DNA of 64,000 nucleotides. Origin: Jacaranda mimosifolia (Eukaryota; Streptophyta; Magnoliopsida; Lamiales; Bignoniaceae). The notes below the pieces were generated by a model. That model worked only from the letters and a program-made list of their open reading frames with translations. It ran no database searches and had not been told where the DNA came from. Position 1 is the stretch's first letter. Every line of letters starts with the position of its first letter. The position numbers were made by a program, and so were the translations under genes. The stretch is from positions 33,212,690 through 33,276,689 of the forward strand of contig CM032118.1 in assembly GCA_018894105.1 (NCBI GenBank), in the 5' to 3' direction. Shown here piece after piece: positions 25,301 through 36,899 of the stretch.

Positions 25301-25345
25301 TTTCAATTCTTATTTTCTACAATGCTGAATTTTAGGGGTGTTACA
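22332..25345 (-). repeat. 3' LTR of the gypsy element in the MULE
   Basis: 3014 bp, very similar to 27428-30601 over its whole length. It differs by small indels, including 'aagcaagtgctaattggcagaacctc', kept at 23690 but deleted near 29050 in the partner. Confidence 0.92.
22776..23135. repeat. Minisatellite inside LTR, ~38-45-bp units
   Basis: Imperfect tandem copies of 'gatacctaggagtatccctagcatatcactgatagacgg', about nine by eye, with variation in the spacer between the conserved 'taggagtatccctagcat' cores. Confidence 0.9.
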
Positions 25346-25849
25346 ATCCTCTCCTCTTAAAAGAATTTGGTCCCCAGATTCTTACTTAAGTTCTAGATGA
25401 ACTTCGATTAACATCGGTACCTGTGACATTCTAGTTTCTTGTTGCCTCAATCACCTATCATTTCAATACTTAAAATATCCTTCATTTCAGTTCTGATAGA
25501 GTGCGTGCTCTTATTTAAAAGACCATAAAACTATTATAGCAACAAACAATTAACAACATCACAAGTTCATACTTCATATTATTCACATTAAAGAGTAGTC
25601 AAGTTCAAACTTAATATGCTAAATGTCATAACTTATCGTACATGCCAAAGCAACTAGATATAGAATCACAAAAATTTAAACATACTAGGTATATACATAA
25701 CCCATACGCCTACTGCTCCTTAAACTCCGTTTGGGTTATGAAGCCAAAATATGCATTATCAAACTTTCCTTCGACATCCAAGAACTTAGCTAGAACCTTT
25801 AGCCAATTATTTCCTTTTTCTCGCTGATGTTGTACCTTTCCTATTAGGG

Positions 25850-26930
25850 TAATTTTTCAAGTAGTGTTGATCATTGCCACAGCCCAAGCATTTGCTCTGT
25901 TTCTTCCAATATTGTGATTCCTCATGGCTAGATGCTCCACAAAATCCACATTGCTTGTGTGGTCTCTTTTGAGTCAAATCTGCCATCTCGCTAGACTGAG
26001 GGGCTTATTGGGTAGTACTTCCCACCTGAAGCCTCGACTGTTTCCTTCCAACATTACTCTACCCATCAGGGTGCATCTTTTCCTTTCAGCCTCTACTCTC
26101 AATCTTTCGAATTTCCTGCAGCTCTGACTCAAGTTGCAGTGCTCTGCTTATTACCGAATTGAGATTTGGCAAATCACAAATGACCAAGTCTTGCCTAAGC
26201 TCTGGCTGCAGCCCTTGTATGAATCATTGAGCCTGTCAACCTTCATCATCTTATATATATGGAGCATATTGTATTAGTCGGCTAAAAGTAGCCCCGTACT
26301 GACTAACAGATTCTGCACCCTGTACAAGATCTATACACTCTCTCTTTCTCTCTCTTACTTGCTTCAAAACTTCTGGCATATATTTACTCATGAAGTCTCG
26401 AGTGAAATTCTCCCAAGTTCGTTGGGCTCTTTCAGCCACCCACTTTCAATCAATATCTTCCACCAACTTCGGGCAAAACCTTCCAGAAAGAATGTGGCAA
26501 ATCGAACCCTTCGCTCACTTGGATAATGCAGTATCTTAAAAATATTCTCTAAACTCTCAATCCATTCTTCGGCTTTTCTATCATCAAGGTCTCCTGGGAA
26601 CTTCATGGGATTGAAACGAAGAAATCGTTCCAATGGTCGATCTTCAGCCGTCTCATTAACAACTTCTGCTCTAGCACCTGGCTGTAGATCCTGTGGCAAA
26701 ATTCCCTATTCTTTTAGATACACAACGTCGATTGGCTGACTATCTGAAGGGTTTTGTGACACCTCTTCTTCTTGCATAGCTTGTGGGTAAGCAGGTATCT
26801 CTTGTCTTGGAGCTTGTTGATCACCGACCCATCGCCCAAGAGGTCTTCTCCTTCGCCCGAAAGTCTTCCCCCCCGTCCAGCTCTAGGAGAAACAAGTATA
26901 CTGGAACTTCCTTGAGATGCCATCAATTCT
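25850..26930 (-). pseudogene. gypsy gag remnant
   Basis: It starts at MASQGSSS near 26922 on the minus strand and breaks frame twice. The capsid block 26699-26388 has RFNPMKFPGDLDDRKAEEWI, then ENIFKILHYPSERRVRFATF and GFARSWWK, a clear retrotransposon gag domain. Then 26439-26251 has WENFTRDFMSKYMPEVLK and QYGATFSRLIQYAP. Near 25890-25850 a zinc knuckle is damaged: CLGCGNDQHYLKNYP, with Tyr where the last Cys should be. Nothing of pol follows before the LTR. Confidence 0.85.
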
Positions 26931-27411
26931 ACTAACTCCTCCAAGTTTCTAAGGATAAAATAAGAAGAGTCAGATGAAATCAAACCAAACTCAAGGATAC
27001 ACAAGTCTAATAGTCCTACAATATATGAGAAAATCCCACAAATATCATATAGTACTGAACTCATCTCTTAATACCGACTGATCAATTCATCTTCATTCCT
27101 TAAATCACGCAGAATCTTCTCAATGCAAAACATAACTAAAATTCATACTCAAACTAACCTAATCAAAAGGTCAGTAACAAATCCTAATAATACCGAAATG
27201 CCTAGGTCATCGACAAACTTGGGCTCTGATAAGTCCATCCATTCTAATCACAACAATCCTTCACATTTCAACCTAGGTCATCAAAACTTAGGCTCTAATA
27301 TCCTTTAACTCATTCATATCTTAAACATTTCCACAATCAAGCTTAACTCTACTATCCAAGAGTTCCATATTTAAGGATCATATTCTAGAGTTGCTCGGGC
27401 ATTCCAAACCC

Positions 27412-27425
27412 AAGCTCTGACACCA
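27412..27425 (-). other. Primer binding site of the gypsy element
   Basis: Minus strand GGTGGTGTCAGAGC, a few nt inside the 5' LTR end. It differs by one base from the initiator-Met tRNA complement TGGTATCAGAGC. Confidence 0.7.
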
Positions 27426-27427
27426 CC

Positions 27428-30400
27428 TATAATGTCCCTACTCGGTATAGCACCTAAGCCGAGGCGCCATTCAGTTTAATCTTAAATTGAACATAAAACT
27501 CAATCAATAGACCCAAAAGATTTCAAATTTAACTTATCAAAGCAGCGAAAATTTCAAACTTAACTGACTCAACAAACCATCTAGTACATACCATGAGTTA
27601 ATTTTCTTACATTTAACAACACATTTGTGTGCCTTAAGTCATTAACATCAACATGACATATTACAATATCTCTAGGGTATACAAAATGTCCCAAAAGAAT
27701 CCATAAGCATATATAATCATTTTCTTACAAAATATGTTCGCCCATCCATACTTGGAGTTCCAGTTCATCACTTAATCCAGTTTGAGAAAATCAAAGAAAT
27801 ATGGGAGGTAAGTCCAAAGGACTTAGTGAGGTATAATCTTAATCATAAGCAGTAGGGATCTATTGAGGACGAATCAACTCAGCAGATCATAATTTAACGT
27901 TTAGAACAAGAACAATATCATCTACAAATAATAGTTTAAGCAGATAGGAATATCGCATTCCTTATCGCTCCATGAACAATGTATAAATGATTAGATACGA
28001 TTAGAATAAACAAGCCCAATTCATATGCAGTTCAATGGAATTGACTTGACATGCATATCAGAACAATTTTTATTCTAATCACTCAGTCATATCCAAGCAT
28101 AATAGCTTGGCACACAGAAGATGCCTAGGAGTATCCCTAGCATGCAAATGAGACACGATAGATACCTAGGAGTATCCTTAGTATACCACTAATATACGGA
28201 CGATACCTAAGAATATCCCTAGCATATCACTGATAGACGGATGATACCTAAGAGTATCCCTAGCATATCATAGACAGACGGATGATACCTAGGAGTATAC
28301 TTAGCGTATCATTGATAGATAGTAGATACTTAGGAGTATTCCTAACATATCATAGACAAACGGACGATACCTTGGAGTATTCCTAGCATATCACTGACAG
28401 ACGGATGATACCCAAGAGTAACCCAAGCATATCACAGACAGACAGGTATCCCCTGGCATATCACTAATAGATGGACGATACCTAGGAGTATCCCTAGCAT
28501 ATCATTGATACCTAGGAGTCTTCATAGCATATCACTAACATACGACTAATATCAATCAATCAAATTTGCCGACAAGGTAACAAATAACATGTACAGAAAT
28601 TTCGACAAGGCAATACCATAATGATTAACAAGTACGATTAAGCCATCATGGCCATATACGAATAGACAGGTATGTCGGCAAGGCATACGATAACAAGACA
28701 GGACAGAAACAAGTACATGACAATAACAAGTAATGATCAAAACAAGTATAAGACAAGACAGAAGAAAGTTCTGGGCAATAGAACAGACAAGAGCAAACTC
28801 ATCAAAGTGCAAGCAAGTAATAACCCTCACAGCAGTACACAATTCAAATGACAGATTATGAGCAAGTACACAATTAAGTACAGATCTCAATAAACACGAG
28901 CAAGTATAACTCAAGCAATTTTAAACCCCCACAGGGGTTTTTCCACAAGAATAGATAGAATAATCAAGGCCAAAGTGACAGAACCTCGCAGGGTTCGGTA
29001 ATTAACAACAACAATACCGAAAATCAAGACAGGTATCAGATCAACAGAACTTAATCGGGTGCTATCGCCACCTACTGACCTATGGAACATAATTTGTCGT
29101 CGACTAACCAAAATAGTATATTTATAGTAAAAAATCCTCATCCAATCATATAATCGCAATTACACAAACAACGACATATAATTAATACTTAATTGGATAA
29201 ATCAATTGCCTCGATAAAGACATGCTAATAGCACCGATCTCATTAAAGAAATATATAATTGGGTCCTAAATTGTCCAATTGATCTTGCCATTACATACTA
29301 AATTGATAACGATGGTCCAATATCCCTTAAAAATCCCAATTTATCTCAAATTTATCACATGGTAATACAAATTCAGGTTTACTAAACTTATAATAGTACA
29401 TGCATGATCTAAATCTTGGTTCTGTCTCATCTTAATTAACCCAAATATTGCCACTTAGGTTTAATCACGTGATTAACTCAATTATTCCAAAGTTATCATA
29501 TATATATATAACAAGATCCTGGTCTACTAACTTATATAATTATATGCATGTCCTAGTTTTCCAAATTAAATCGCGCGTATTCTTCATTTATATAATATAT
29601 TGTAAGGTTTGGAGGCATATACATACACATGCATACAACTTTAACACAAGTTTCTTGTTTTAAACCCAATATCCTTTTATTGAAGCTTCGAATGCATGAT
29701 CAGCGTACGTGCATGTATTCCTTGTGACGTCATGAAGATTCTGTCCTGTCACTACCGTCACACCGTCGTGATAGAGATACACATCACCACCACCACCAGT
29801 AGATGCCTTTTAGCTAGAGCAACCTAATGCCCCAACCAATTTCTTATTCCACCACCGAATTGACTACAAATTGTCTAAAAAACCATCAGCCCGCCACCAA
29901 TGTCGCCATCCATTTTCTTCCGATTATGTTGCTGCCAGTGGGTCGTTCTGAAATCTGAAGCTACTAGTGTGCTCCTTGAGCTGAGGACTACAAAACCCAC
30001 ACCTGGATTGCATCTAACAGTCGTCGAAAAGTGGAACCCATTGAGCTCTGTCGTGGATGGATTTTTGGTCACTTTTTTTGGCCATTTCACTAGTCCAACT
30101 GAGAAGAAATGGGTATATTTGTGTTCCTTGTTCAAAGAGGAATAGTTTGGTACCAAATATGATAGGTTTTGGTCGCCGGATGAGGTAGTTCGCCGAGAGA
30201 GAGGAAAGGAGTTTCGGTGGGAAAGATGATAGAAATGGGGGGTTGAGATGCAAAAATGTCATTTTATAGAATTGAACTTTCTTTATTTGCAGATTGACCC
30301 CCCAATGTTTGAGTCAGCTTTCAATTGGGTCCTCCAAGGTTTCACAACCTTTCATTTCAACTCCAAACTTAGTTAGTGCATAATTCTAAACCCTTTGACC

Positions 30401-30601
30401 CAAAATAATCACCATGCAACCCCAAAAGTTTCGAAGTTTGGTTCAATCCAATTTCCTCAAATTGTAAATTGACCCCAAAACTTCTCATTTTCTTGCAATT
30501 GAGTTCTTTTCATCTATTTTTCGAGTCTTAAAATTTGACCAATAAAATCTTAATTTTCTCAATTCTTATTTTCTAAAATAATGAATTTTAGGGGTGTTAC
30601 A
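27428..30601 (-). repeat. 5' LTR of the gypsy element in the MULE
   Basis: 3174 bp. It has a stretch (about 27655-27890, 'catatataatcattttcttac' onward) that is missing near 22560 in the partner, where the LTR reads straight from 'catgatttaacat'. Confidence 0.92.
28105..28540. repeat. Same minisatellite in the partner LTR, more copies
   Basis: The homologous array of 22776-23135 is longer by about two units and has its own variant units. The copy number therefore changed after insertion, or between template LTRs. Confidence 0.9.
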
Positions 30602-30659
30602 CAAAATCAATGTGTTGGAGGTTGAGAATGAAGAATTGAATAGGTGTATATGGAACTAG

Positions 30660-31539
30660 AGGAAGATTTGCAAAGTTATAATATATGGGATTTTTACTGT
30701 AATTGCGTTGGGGTTGTCTTGGTAGCAATTATAATGTAGTGCATAGCTATTATGTTGGTTTTCATTTATTTATTTATTGGTTTTTATTTTGTTATTGTAA
30801 TAGTTGTGCTATTAATAAGGGAAGCCTGTATTTGTTAGTTAATATAATAGCTGCAATTTTTCCCAATTTTCCACTGTATTGTAATGCCAATATTTTGGCA
30901 TATTGTATGTTAATGATGATTAGTAAGTAATTATCTCATCTTTGTAGCTAATTTTTGGAATTCTAATTTTGGATTGTGCTTTTTTTTCTTAATTTTTTAT
31001 GTTGCTGGAGTTCATAATTTTCTAATGTTAGTAATGATAATGAGGATTATTTTTTAACTCTTATCATTTTTTGTTAAGTATTTGTCCATGTACTTCATAA
31101 TTTTGTAATGTTACTAATGAAAATGAGGATTATGTCTGCAACAAGTATAATACAAGAAAGAGATAAGATGATAAGGTAAACACAACAATATTCCATTGGT
31201 GAATAACAAGTATATGAACAACGTGCTCCAAAAATTCAAAAATTGACAACAATCATTATATGTTTCCCAACACCATTAATCCTAAAAACTGTATGATTTA
31301 ACAAAATTCATTATAAACTGCAGTATAAGCTATATTCCCCATTTCTAAAAAGCTAATTCTTAAAGCATAATCATTTTTGTTTCCCAACTGCTACAATCCT
31401 CAAAAGTTTTACCAACATAAGCAACTATTAAACCCTCTCATCCATAAAAGCAAGTATCAAACCCTCTTATTCATCAATAACAAGTATCAAACAAATTTTT
31501 TTTTTCTTCCTAAGAACAAAGTCCAACAGATAAAATATT
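30660..31539. other. Spacer between the two convergent MULE genes
   Basis: AT-rich 3' flanks of the GRF gene and the transposase. The frame at 30703-30930 has a hydrophobic segment but no start or family I can recognise. Two near-repeats, 'tttgtaatgttactaatgaaaatgaggattat' and 'tctaatgttagtaatgataatgaggattat', lie at 31020-31135. Confidence 0.5.
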
Positions 31540-34500
31540 TCATTCCCAACAGTCATCTTCCACTTGTTTTTTCCCCCATTTCTTATTCCCATTCAAAGTA
31601 TCCATAGCTTGGGTGAGGTTTCTAAGATGAGCAACTCTCCTTCTTCTTTGTTGAGTTGTGACATTGCTTCTAGATTGTGACATTTGCAACTGCTGGTACA
31701 TGGATAGTTCAGGTACTTTCCTTGATTGTTCAAGAGCACTTTGGTTGGTTTCCTGCACAATATAACCAATTTACTTAAACTCAGCTACTTTTGTATATCT
31801 AAAGAAATATTGAAATATGAAATTTAAGTTTATAATTTTGATTTTATAAATTTGCCTTTCCTTTGCCTCTTGGAGATCTCCTAAGTACAATAGTCCCTTC
31901 ACCACTAATTGTAGCTTACAAAAAATATTTTGAATGGGAAGACAAATCTCAAAGAATACAAATATCAAAAAACCATATTTATAAATGTAATATATCTTTG
32001 ATGGACCCTTAGGAGATCTTGTTGCACCACATCTTTGACTTGAGGAATCAGTAGTGCTTTTCGTTAACTATGAAGACAAATATGCCAAAAGCATGCATTT
32101 TTCTACAATGATAAATACAAAAAAATCAACTATTAATATTAACTTGTCTTGCTCAGTTTGTGCATCTTCTTGCTACTGACTTAAGGAGCCAACATTCCTT
32201 TTAACCTGTGAAACAACATGTGACATAAAAAATAGAAACTAAATTATTGAAACAAAGTATTGTAACTTGATATAATTGAAATATAATAATTAAACTAAAT
32301 ATCAAAACCTCTGATTGGCTTATAGTCGCTTGAGTAGGCAACAACTGCTCCATATCTTGGCCATCAACTGTCAAGTATGTTATCTCTTTATCCAAAGAAT
32401 TTGTCTTCAATGGACACTTCCTTTAGTTATGAACAGCTTGTTTACATAATCCATACTTCAGGCCCTTAGATCTTTTCTTTAGTGTAGTTGGTTGCTCCTC
32501 TATCACGGGCCTTCCTCTACCTCTTTTCTTCCCCTTTTCCACAGGTTCCTCATGGCCTCTTCTTCTTACCTTTGTTGGCTTCCCTTTCATGTTTTTGAAA
32601 TTTGGAGGAAGTGGAGGCATATAAATGGTCTCTCCATATAAATCTTGACCATTTAATACCCATTATGGCACTCTCATAAACTCTTTTATAGCATGCAAAA
32701 ATATAGCATTCAGAGACAAAGAATTTGGGATCCTGCCTTTGATTGCATATTGCATAATAAGCATAGAGGCAAGGAATCCCTAAGTCCCATTTTCTGCTAT
32801 TGTAGCTCCATGTCTCCAAATCTACACAATATTGCCCTCTATATATGTGTGTGATTTGGTAGTTTTTATCATCAGATTTTCTTAGGATGCAATCTCCTAT
32901 TTTCTTCACATTTTCATTTAAGATTTCGATGATGCTAGGACATAGATCATCCCTCCAATTTTTGGCCTTATCTTTACTTTTTTTACAACCTGTCATCATG
33001 TACTCTTTTATCCACTCAAGCATTGTTAAAATGTTCTTCTCTCTAGCATTAAGAATGGCACTATTGAAGGATGCACAAAAATTATTTAGCACCATATCAC
33101 ACTTAGAGATTGGAGTAAAGTATGATTTACTCCATTGTAAAGGTGGTTTATCACTAAACCACTCTAATGATGCAAGATCTAGGTCAGTCATTGCTTGCAT
33201 TTGCAACTTCAACTGGCCAACAATTGTGCTATTGGCTGCTTTGCACATAACATCCTTAAAATCCAATCCCTTAAACCCAGCATTCATGAAGTTCTTCCAC
33301 ATGTGCCTAACATAAAACCTATGTTCTGACCCTGGAAAAACCTCATCAAATGCTTGAATTAAACTCTTCTGCTTATTAGGCATAAAGGTAAATTCATGTG
33401 GCTTATCTATTTGAAGATTCTATTTCAATATAGCTAAAAACCAACCCCAAGTGTTTGTTGCTTCCTTATTCACCATAATATATGCCATAGGAAATGGTTT
33501 ATTGTTAGGGTCAATCCCAACCGCAGTTAGAAGGACTCCCTTGTGAGGGAAAATTAGGTGATAACCATCTACACCCAAAATAGGCCTACAACTAGCTAAG
33601 AACTCAAATTTCAATGCCCCAAAGCAACAATAAAAGTGTGTAAAGGTGTTTTCTCCACTACTATCATCCATTCCTAAAATGACAGTTGACCATGGGTTTG
33701 TTCTCCTCAACTCAGCTGCATAATCCCAAAGTTTGGCATTTTGAACTTTAGGATCACCCTCAATGATCTGAAGTGCCATTTTCTTGGCTCTATTGGCTTG
33801 ATGCCAAGACACACTCACCCTAAAATCCATTTCCAGCTCCTGCCTAAACCTCTCAATCCTTCTTTTAGTTCAATTTTCATTTGTTTACAAAACTCTCAGA
33901 AAGGTAACTAGATGTGGCATTAGAAACATCATATGTAGGCTGGCATATGTGTGTAAGATTATATGTGTTAACTTGGAAAGTTGACTCATCTAGTCATCCT
34001 GCACTCTATATGTATGTATTTTCCACCCACAACCCTCTGAATCACATTTTGCATAAACTCTGTCTTTATCATTCTTCTTTACTTTGATGTTTCTCATGCT
34101 TTGGATGGCTTCAGCATGAACAACCTTACTAAAATTAGTTTTGTTCCTAAATTTCATGCCTAACTCAAATTTAGGAGTATGGTTTTGGTTATAATTGAAG
34201 GGCTTGTGTTTCAACATCTGAGTCTACCTCACTGCATAAAGGCACATCACTGTCTCCCACAATACTCTCTTCACTCTCAATATCACTCACATTTTAATCC
34301 TCTTCTCTTCCCTTTCACTAACATGGGGTTCCTCAATCCAACCCATTCCTCATCAGGATCAAAAATGAATTATACAACACATCATCATCTTGCCTATCAC
34401 TCTCCACCTTAGAAACATATAAAGGGTCACTATCACTATAACTATTATCTTCATCACCCCTAAACGTTTCAGGTAAACTGATAAACTCAATATAACTCCC

Positions 34501-35339
34501 CAACAATCCACTATCCTTATTAAATTGTGTTTTGGACTATGTTTGGGATTAAGATTGGGTTTGGGATTTTGTTTGGGCTACAAATTGTCTTTGGGGCTAT
34601 CTTTGGGCTTTAGATTGTGTTTGGGGTTGTGTTTGGGCTTCAGAGTGTGTTTAGGGTTGAGTTTGGGCTTCAAAATGTGTTTGGGGCATTGTTGGGGATT
34701 CAGATTATCTTTAGGACCGACTTTGGGTCTGTGTTTGGGTTTTAGACTTTGTTCGGGATTGTGTTTGGGCTTCAGACTTTGTTTGGGACTGTATTTGGGT
34801 TTGCATCTGGGCTTGTCTTTGGGTTTAGGTTTAGGTTTAGGTTTGGGACTAGGCTTGTGTTTGGGTTTGGGTTTAGGATTAGGGTTGGACTTGTACTTGA
34901 GATTTGATTTTAGTTTGGTCTTGAAATTGAACTTGAGATTGTGATTTGCTTTGACACTGGGATTCTGTCTCTACATAAACCTTGACCTCATGATATTTGG
35001 CACAAAATTCACCAATTTGTTTAAACTTTGCATCAGTTGTAATTAACTTGAATGAACCATCAAATTTATGATAAACTTCCTTGGGATTTTCAACTTAACA
35101 CTATCACAAAGGTAGTTTATATTCCTAAAGTTCAGAATATCCATCAAGAAGTAATCAAATTTTGCCACTTTTCCATTTTTGTACACATAAGGGGGGATAA
35201 CATCACAATAACCACCATAAAATAAAGACACAGTTATATGCCAAGAAGCTACCTCTACAATGTACACAACATAATACAAAACGAAAAGAATATATAAGAC
35301 CTTTGACATATGCAAAAAGTGGTTTATCACTAAACCCAA
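31540..35339 (-). pseudogene. MULE (MuDR-type) transposase, frameshifted
   Basis: Read leftward. The N-terminal block 35339-35043 has ITVSLF.GGYCDVIPPYVYKN-type sequence found at the start of plant MULE transposases. After a frameshift it goes on as TTDAKFKQIGEFCAKYHEVK and VYVETESQ. A long Lys/Pro-rich low-complexity stretch follows (34944-34525 region). The MuDR DNA-binding domain is at 34217-33990 (FELGMKFRNKTNFSKVV; VYAKCDSEGCGWKI). The catalytic core is at 33830-33420 with GVDGYHL, its Asp near 33568. Then 33383-32550 has FYVRHMWKNF and a damaged SWIM finger: NSRKWDLGIPCLYAYYAI, with Tyr for the expected His. Near 32420 a zinc knuckle is broken (YGLCKQAVHN, stop, RKCP). Small C-terminal exons seem to extend to 31540. 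Several frame breaks make it inactive. Confidence 0.9.
34525..34944 (-). repeat. Lys/Pro-rich low-complexity tract in the transposase N-terminus
   Basis: Degenerate 6- and 12-bp repeats of 'gggtttgggttt' and 'ttgtgtttgggcttcaga'. On the coding (minus) strand they read as repeated PKPKPKPN/KHNPKPK. The plus-strand frame, a Gly-Leu repeat, is an artefact. Confidence 0.8.
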
Positions 35340-36104
35340 ACACCTACATTCAACTCACTGGGATAGGAACCACAAACTTGACATATTACAGTGTAATGAT
35401 AGAAGTCCACGCACTACTCAACGTTCAAACATTCAATAGTGAAAATAATTAAAAATTAAATGTGGTCCCCAAAAAACAATAAACAACATAAACATATCAG
35501 CTTTCATCTATATTAAAAGCAACAGGGGCCCATTTACCTAAATATTCAAATACAAGCAGCAAAAGAATAGCGTTCTAGCATGTGGTCCCATAAATCTTAA
35601 ATAAAAAAATCCATAAACAGTACAAGAACATGAGTATGTAAACACATACCGCATATAGGAGGTGGCAAATGAATCTCTTCAGGCTTGCAGTCCAACATTC
35701 GGTCCAACAGCACCATGAACGCGAACGAGCACCACGAACGCAAATGAAGCACCATGAACAGGAAAGCTCACTTCAATCTGTTACAGTTTTGGGTTTTTTG
35801 TCTCAATTTTGCAGTTTGGTACTTAGATTTCTAGTTTTCTTGGTGAAAGTTTGTGATTTCTGGGTGAAATCTTATAGAAGACACCATGGGTAGGGTTTTT
35901 TTTTTCTTTTTCTTTTGGCTCTCGATTTGTTTTCTTTTATTTTGTGTTTGATTTGCTTTGATTTTGTGTTTGGAAGAGTTTTTATTATTTAGCATTTTTT
36001 TCATATTTATTTACGCATTTTTAGTTTTGTAGTTTTTATAGGTTTTGCAAGCTTATTATTAATTATTTTTCAAAATTTAACAAATTTTTATTATTCATTC
36101 CTTT

Positions 36105-36392
36105 TATTTTAGTTTTCTTTTTTCTCTTATGATGCGGCACTACCATGTTGGGTGATGTGGACTCTAGGAACCAAATGGCGTTAAATGCCCAAAATCAAAG
36201 CTCAATTGTTGGTTGACTAGACAATTGGCGGGCTCAGTTTCAAATTAATTAGCCCAAAGGACTGAAATTGCTAAAAAATGTACTAAATGTGCTAAAAATT
36301 AATGATCAAAGGATCAAATTTGCTAACCCGAAATGACAATGAACTAAAATCGAAATAAATAATAGTTGATGGACTAAAATTGCAATTTTCTC
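36105..36392 (-). repeat. MULE terminal inverted repeat, right
   Basis: 288 bp, the inverted partner of 21580-21867. The transposase promoter should lie in or next to it, since the transposase reads leftward from here. Confidence 0.92.
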
Positions 36393-36401
36393 CTCTGTCT
36401 C
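36393..36401. repeat. MULE target-site duplication, right
   Basis: CTCTGTCTC, identical to 21571-21579. Confidence 0.95.
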
Positions 36402-36513
36402 ACGGACTTGTGCTCATTGAGGCTGTCGATTTTAATGATGCTGACTATATATCTAGGGTACAACACCAAGCGTGGTTTTAAACTTCGATTGCAATCCAAG
36501 TAAAACCTTCAAA
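36402..36513 (+). pseudogene. psiB, middle fragment between MULE and CACTA
   Basis: Removing the MULE and one TSD copy joins 21579 to 36402 and restores family sequence: LETLALSHGLVLIEAVDFND on the joined DNA matches the intact gene's IEDLARQCSLLLIGLNDFK region. A frame change follows, then LGYNTKRGF, matching PGYRNKRGS. The fragment ends at AAA 36511-36513, the left TSD of the CACTA element. It is too short to identify alone; position and the two TSDs make the case. Confidence 0.85.
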
Positions 36514-36805
36514 CACTACAAAAAAAAGGGTATTAGTGACCGAAAAATCGATCACTAAATATGTAAAAATCGGTCACTAACAGGTTTAGTGACCGATCCG
36601 ATCGGTCACTAAAATCATCGTCACTAATTTGTCTCGGTCACTAATTCGGTCACTAATTAGTGACCGACGTTTATCGGTCACTGATTAGTGACCGATTAGT
36701 GACCGAAATGGCGGTCACTAATTCGGTCACTGATCAGTGACCGATTAGTGACCGCATATTTCAGTCACTAATTTTAATGAGTAAAAAAAGTATTGCTCTT
36801 CAACT

Positions 36806-36876
36806 TTGCTTTCTCCTGGATTCGAACTCAAGACCTTTGCTATGCTCAAGTGAGTAACTGACCACTACACCACATA
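36806..36876 (-). other. tRNA-like segment inside the CACTA element
   Basis: On the minus strand, GTGGTGTAGTGGTCAGTTACT resembles a tRNA A box and D arm, and GAGTTCGAATCCAGG, about 27 nt later, a T arm and B box. The acceptor arms do not pair, so this is not a functional tRNA. It could be the head of a SINE or a captured tRNA pseudogene. Confidence 0.6.
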
Positions 36877-36899
36877 CATTTTCATACATTTGTCTCAAT

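Larger units (their letters stand above)
22332..30601 (-). mobile_element. Ty3/gypsy element with 3-kb LTRs, pol deleted, inserted in the MULE's GRF gene
   Basis: LTRs 22332-25345 and 27428-30601 flank only 2.08 kb of internal DNA. The TSD is CAAAA (22327-22331 and 30602-30606), and the GRF reading frame resumes across it. On the minus strand each LTR starts TGTAACACCCCTAAAATTC. A purine tract (AAGAGGAGAGGAT) precedes the left copy. An initiator-Met-like primer site TGGTGTCAGAGC follows the right copy. The inner LTR ends are slightly mutated (TATAATG and TCTAATG) compared with the solo LTR at 40329. gag is partly kept; protease, RT, RNase H and integrase are gone. Confidence 0.9.
22027..30659 (+). 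pseudogene. GRF-type zinc-finger gene of the MULE, split by a gypsy element
   Basis: Exon 1, 22027-22158, reads MPSSSSSSASIRPLECSCGE, then RCMVKTS, a stop (TGA 22108), and NLGRRFASCPRYN. The family motif is TSWT..NPGRRF..C, so the stop replaces the Trp. An intron 22159-22237 (GTAAGT...CCAG) leads to exon 2, with NGCGFFKWVNPSM, the GRF finger's C-x-FF-W part, then a linker. Exon 2 is cut at 22331 by the gypsy insertion and resumes at 30602 with NVLEVENEELNRCIWN and a stop at 30659, a short coiled-coil-like tail. GRF fingers bind single-stranded nucleic acid in better-known proteins. Small genes of this type are frequent in plant genomes; here the gene lies inside a MULE's TIRs. Confidence 0.82.
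21580..36392 (-). mobile_element. 14.8-kb Mutator-like element carrying transposase and GRF-finger gene, with gypsy insert
   Basis: The 288-bp terminal inverted repeats (21580-21867 and 36105-36392) start GGGAAAATTGCAATTTTAG and GAGAAAATTGCAATTTTAG. The 9-bp target duplication CTCTGTCTC is exact at 21571-21579 and 36393-36401. Inside are a decayed MuDR-type transposase on the minus strand (35339-31540) and a GRF-zinc-finger pseudogene on the plus strand at the left end. Subtracting the 8.3-kb gypsy element 22332-30601 (and one TSD copy) leaves an element of about 6.5 kb, a normal size for an autonomous MULE. The two convergent genes recall the MuDR two-gene plan, though the second gene is not mudrB. 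Confidence 0.95.

Noticed and set aside
32887..33315. Plus-strand ORF of 142 codons
   Set aside because: Shadow of the transposase catalytic region; no family resemblance on the plus strand.
34525..34944. Plus-strand 139-codon Gly/Leu repeat ORF as a structural protein gene
   Set aside because: It is the antisense of the Lys/Pro-rich linker of the MULE transposase on the minus strand.
36806..36876. Functional tRNA gene
   Set aside because: A- and B-box-like motifs are present, but acceptor stem and anticodon arm do not pair.
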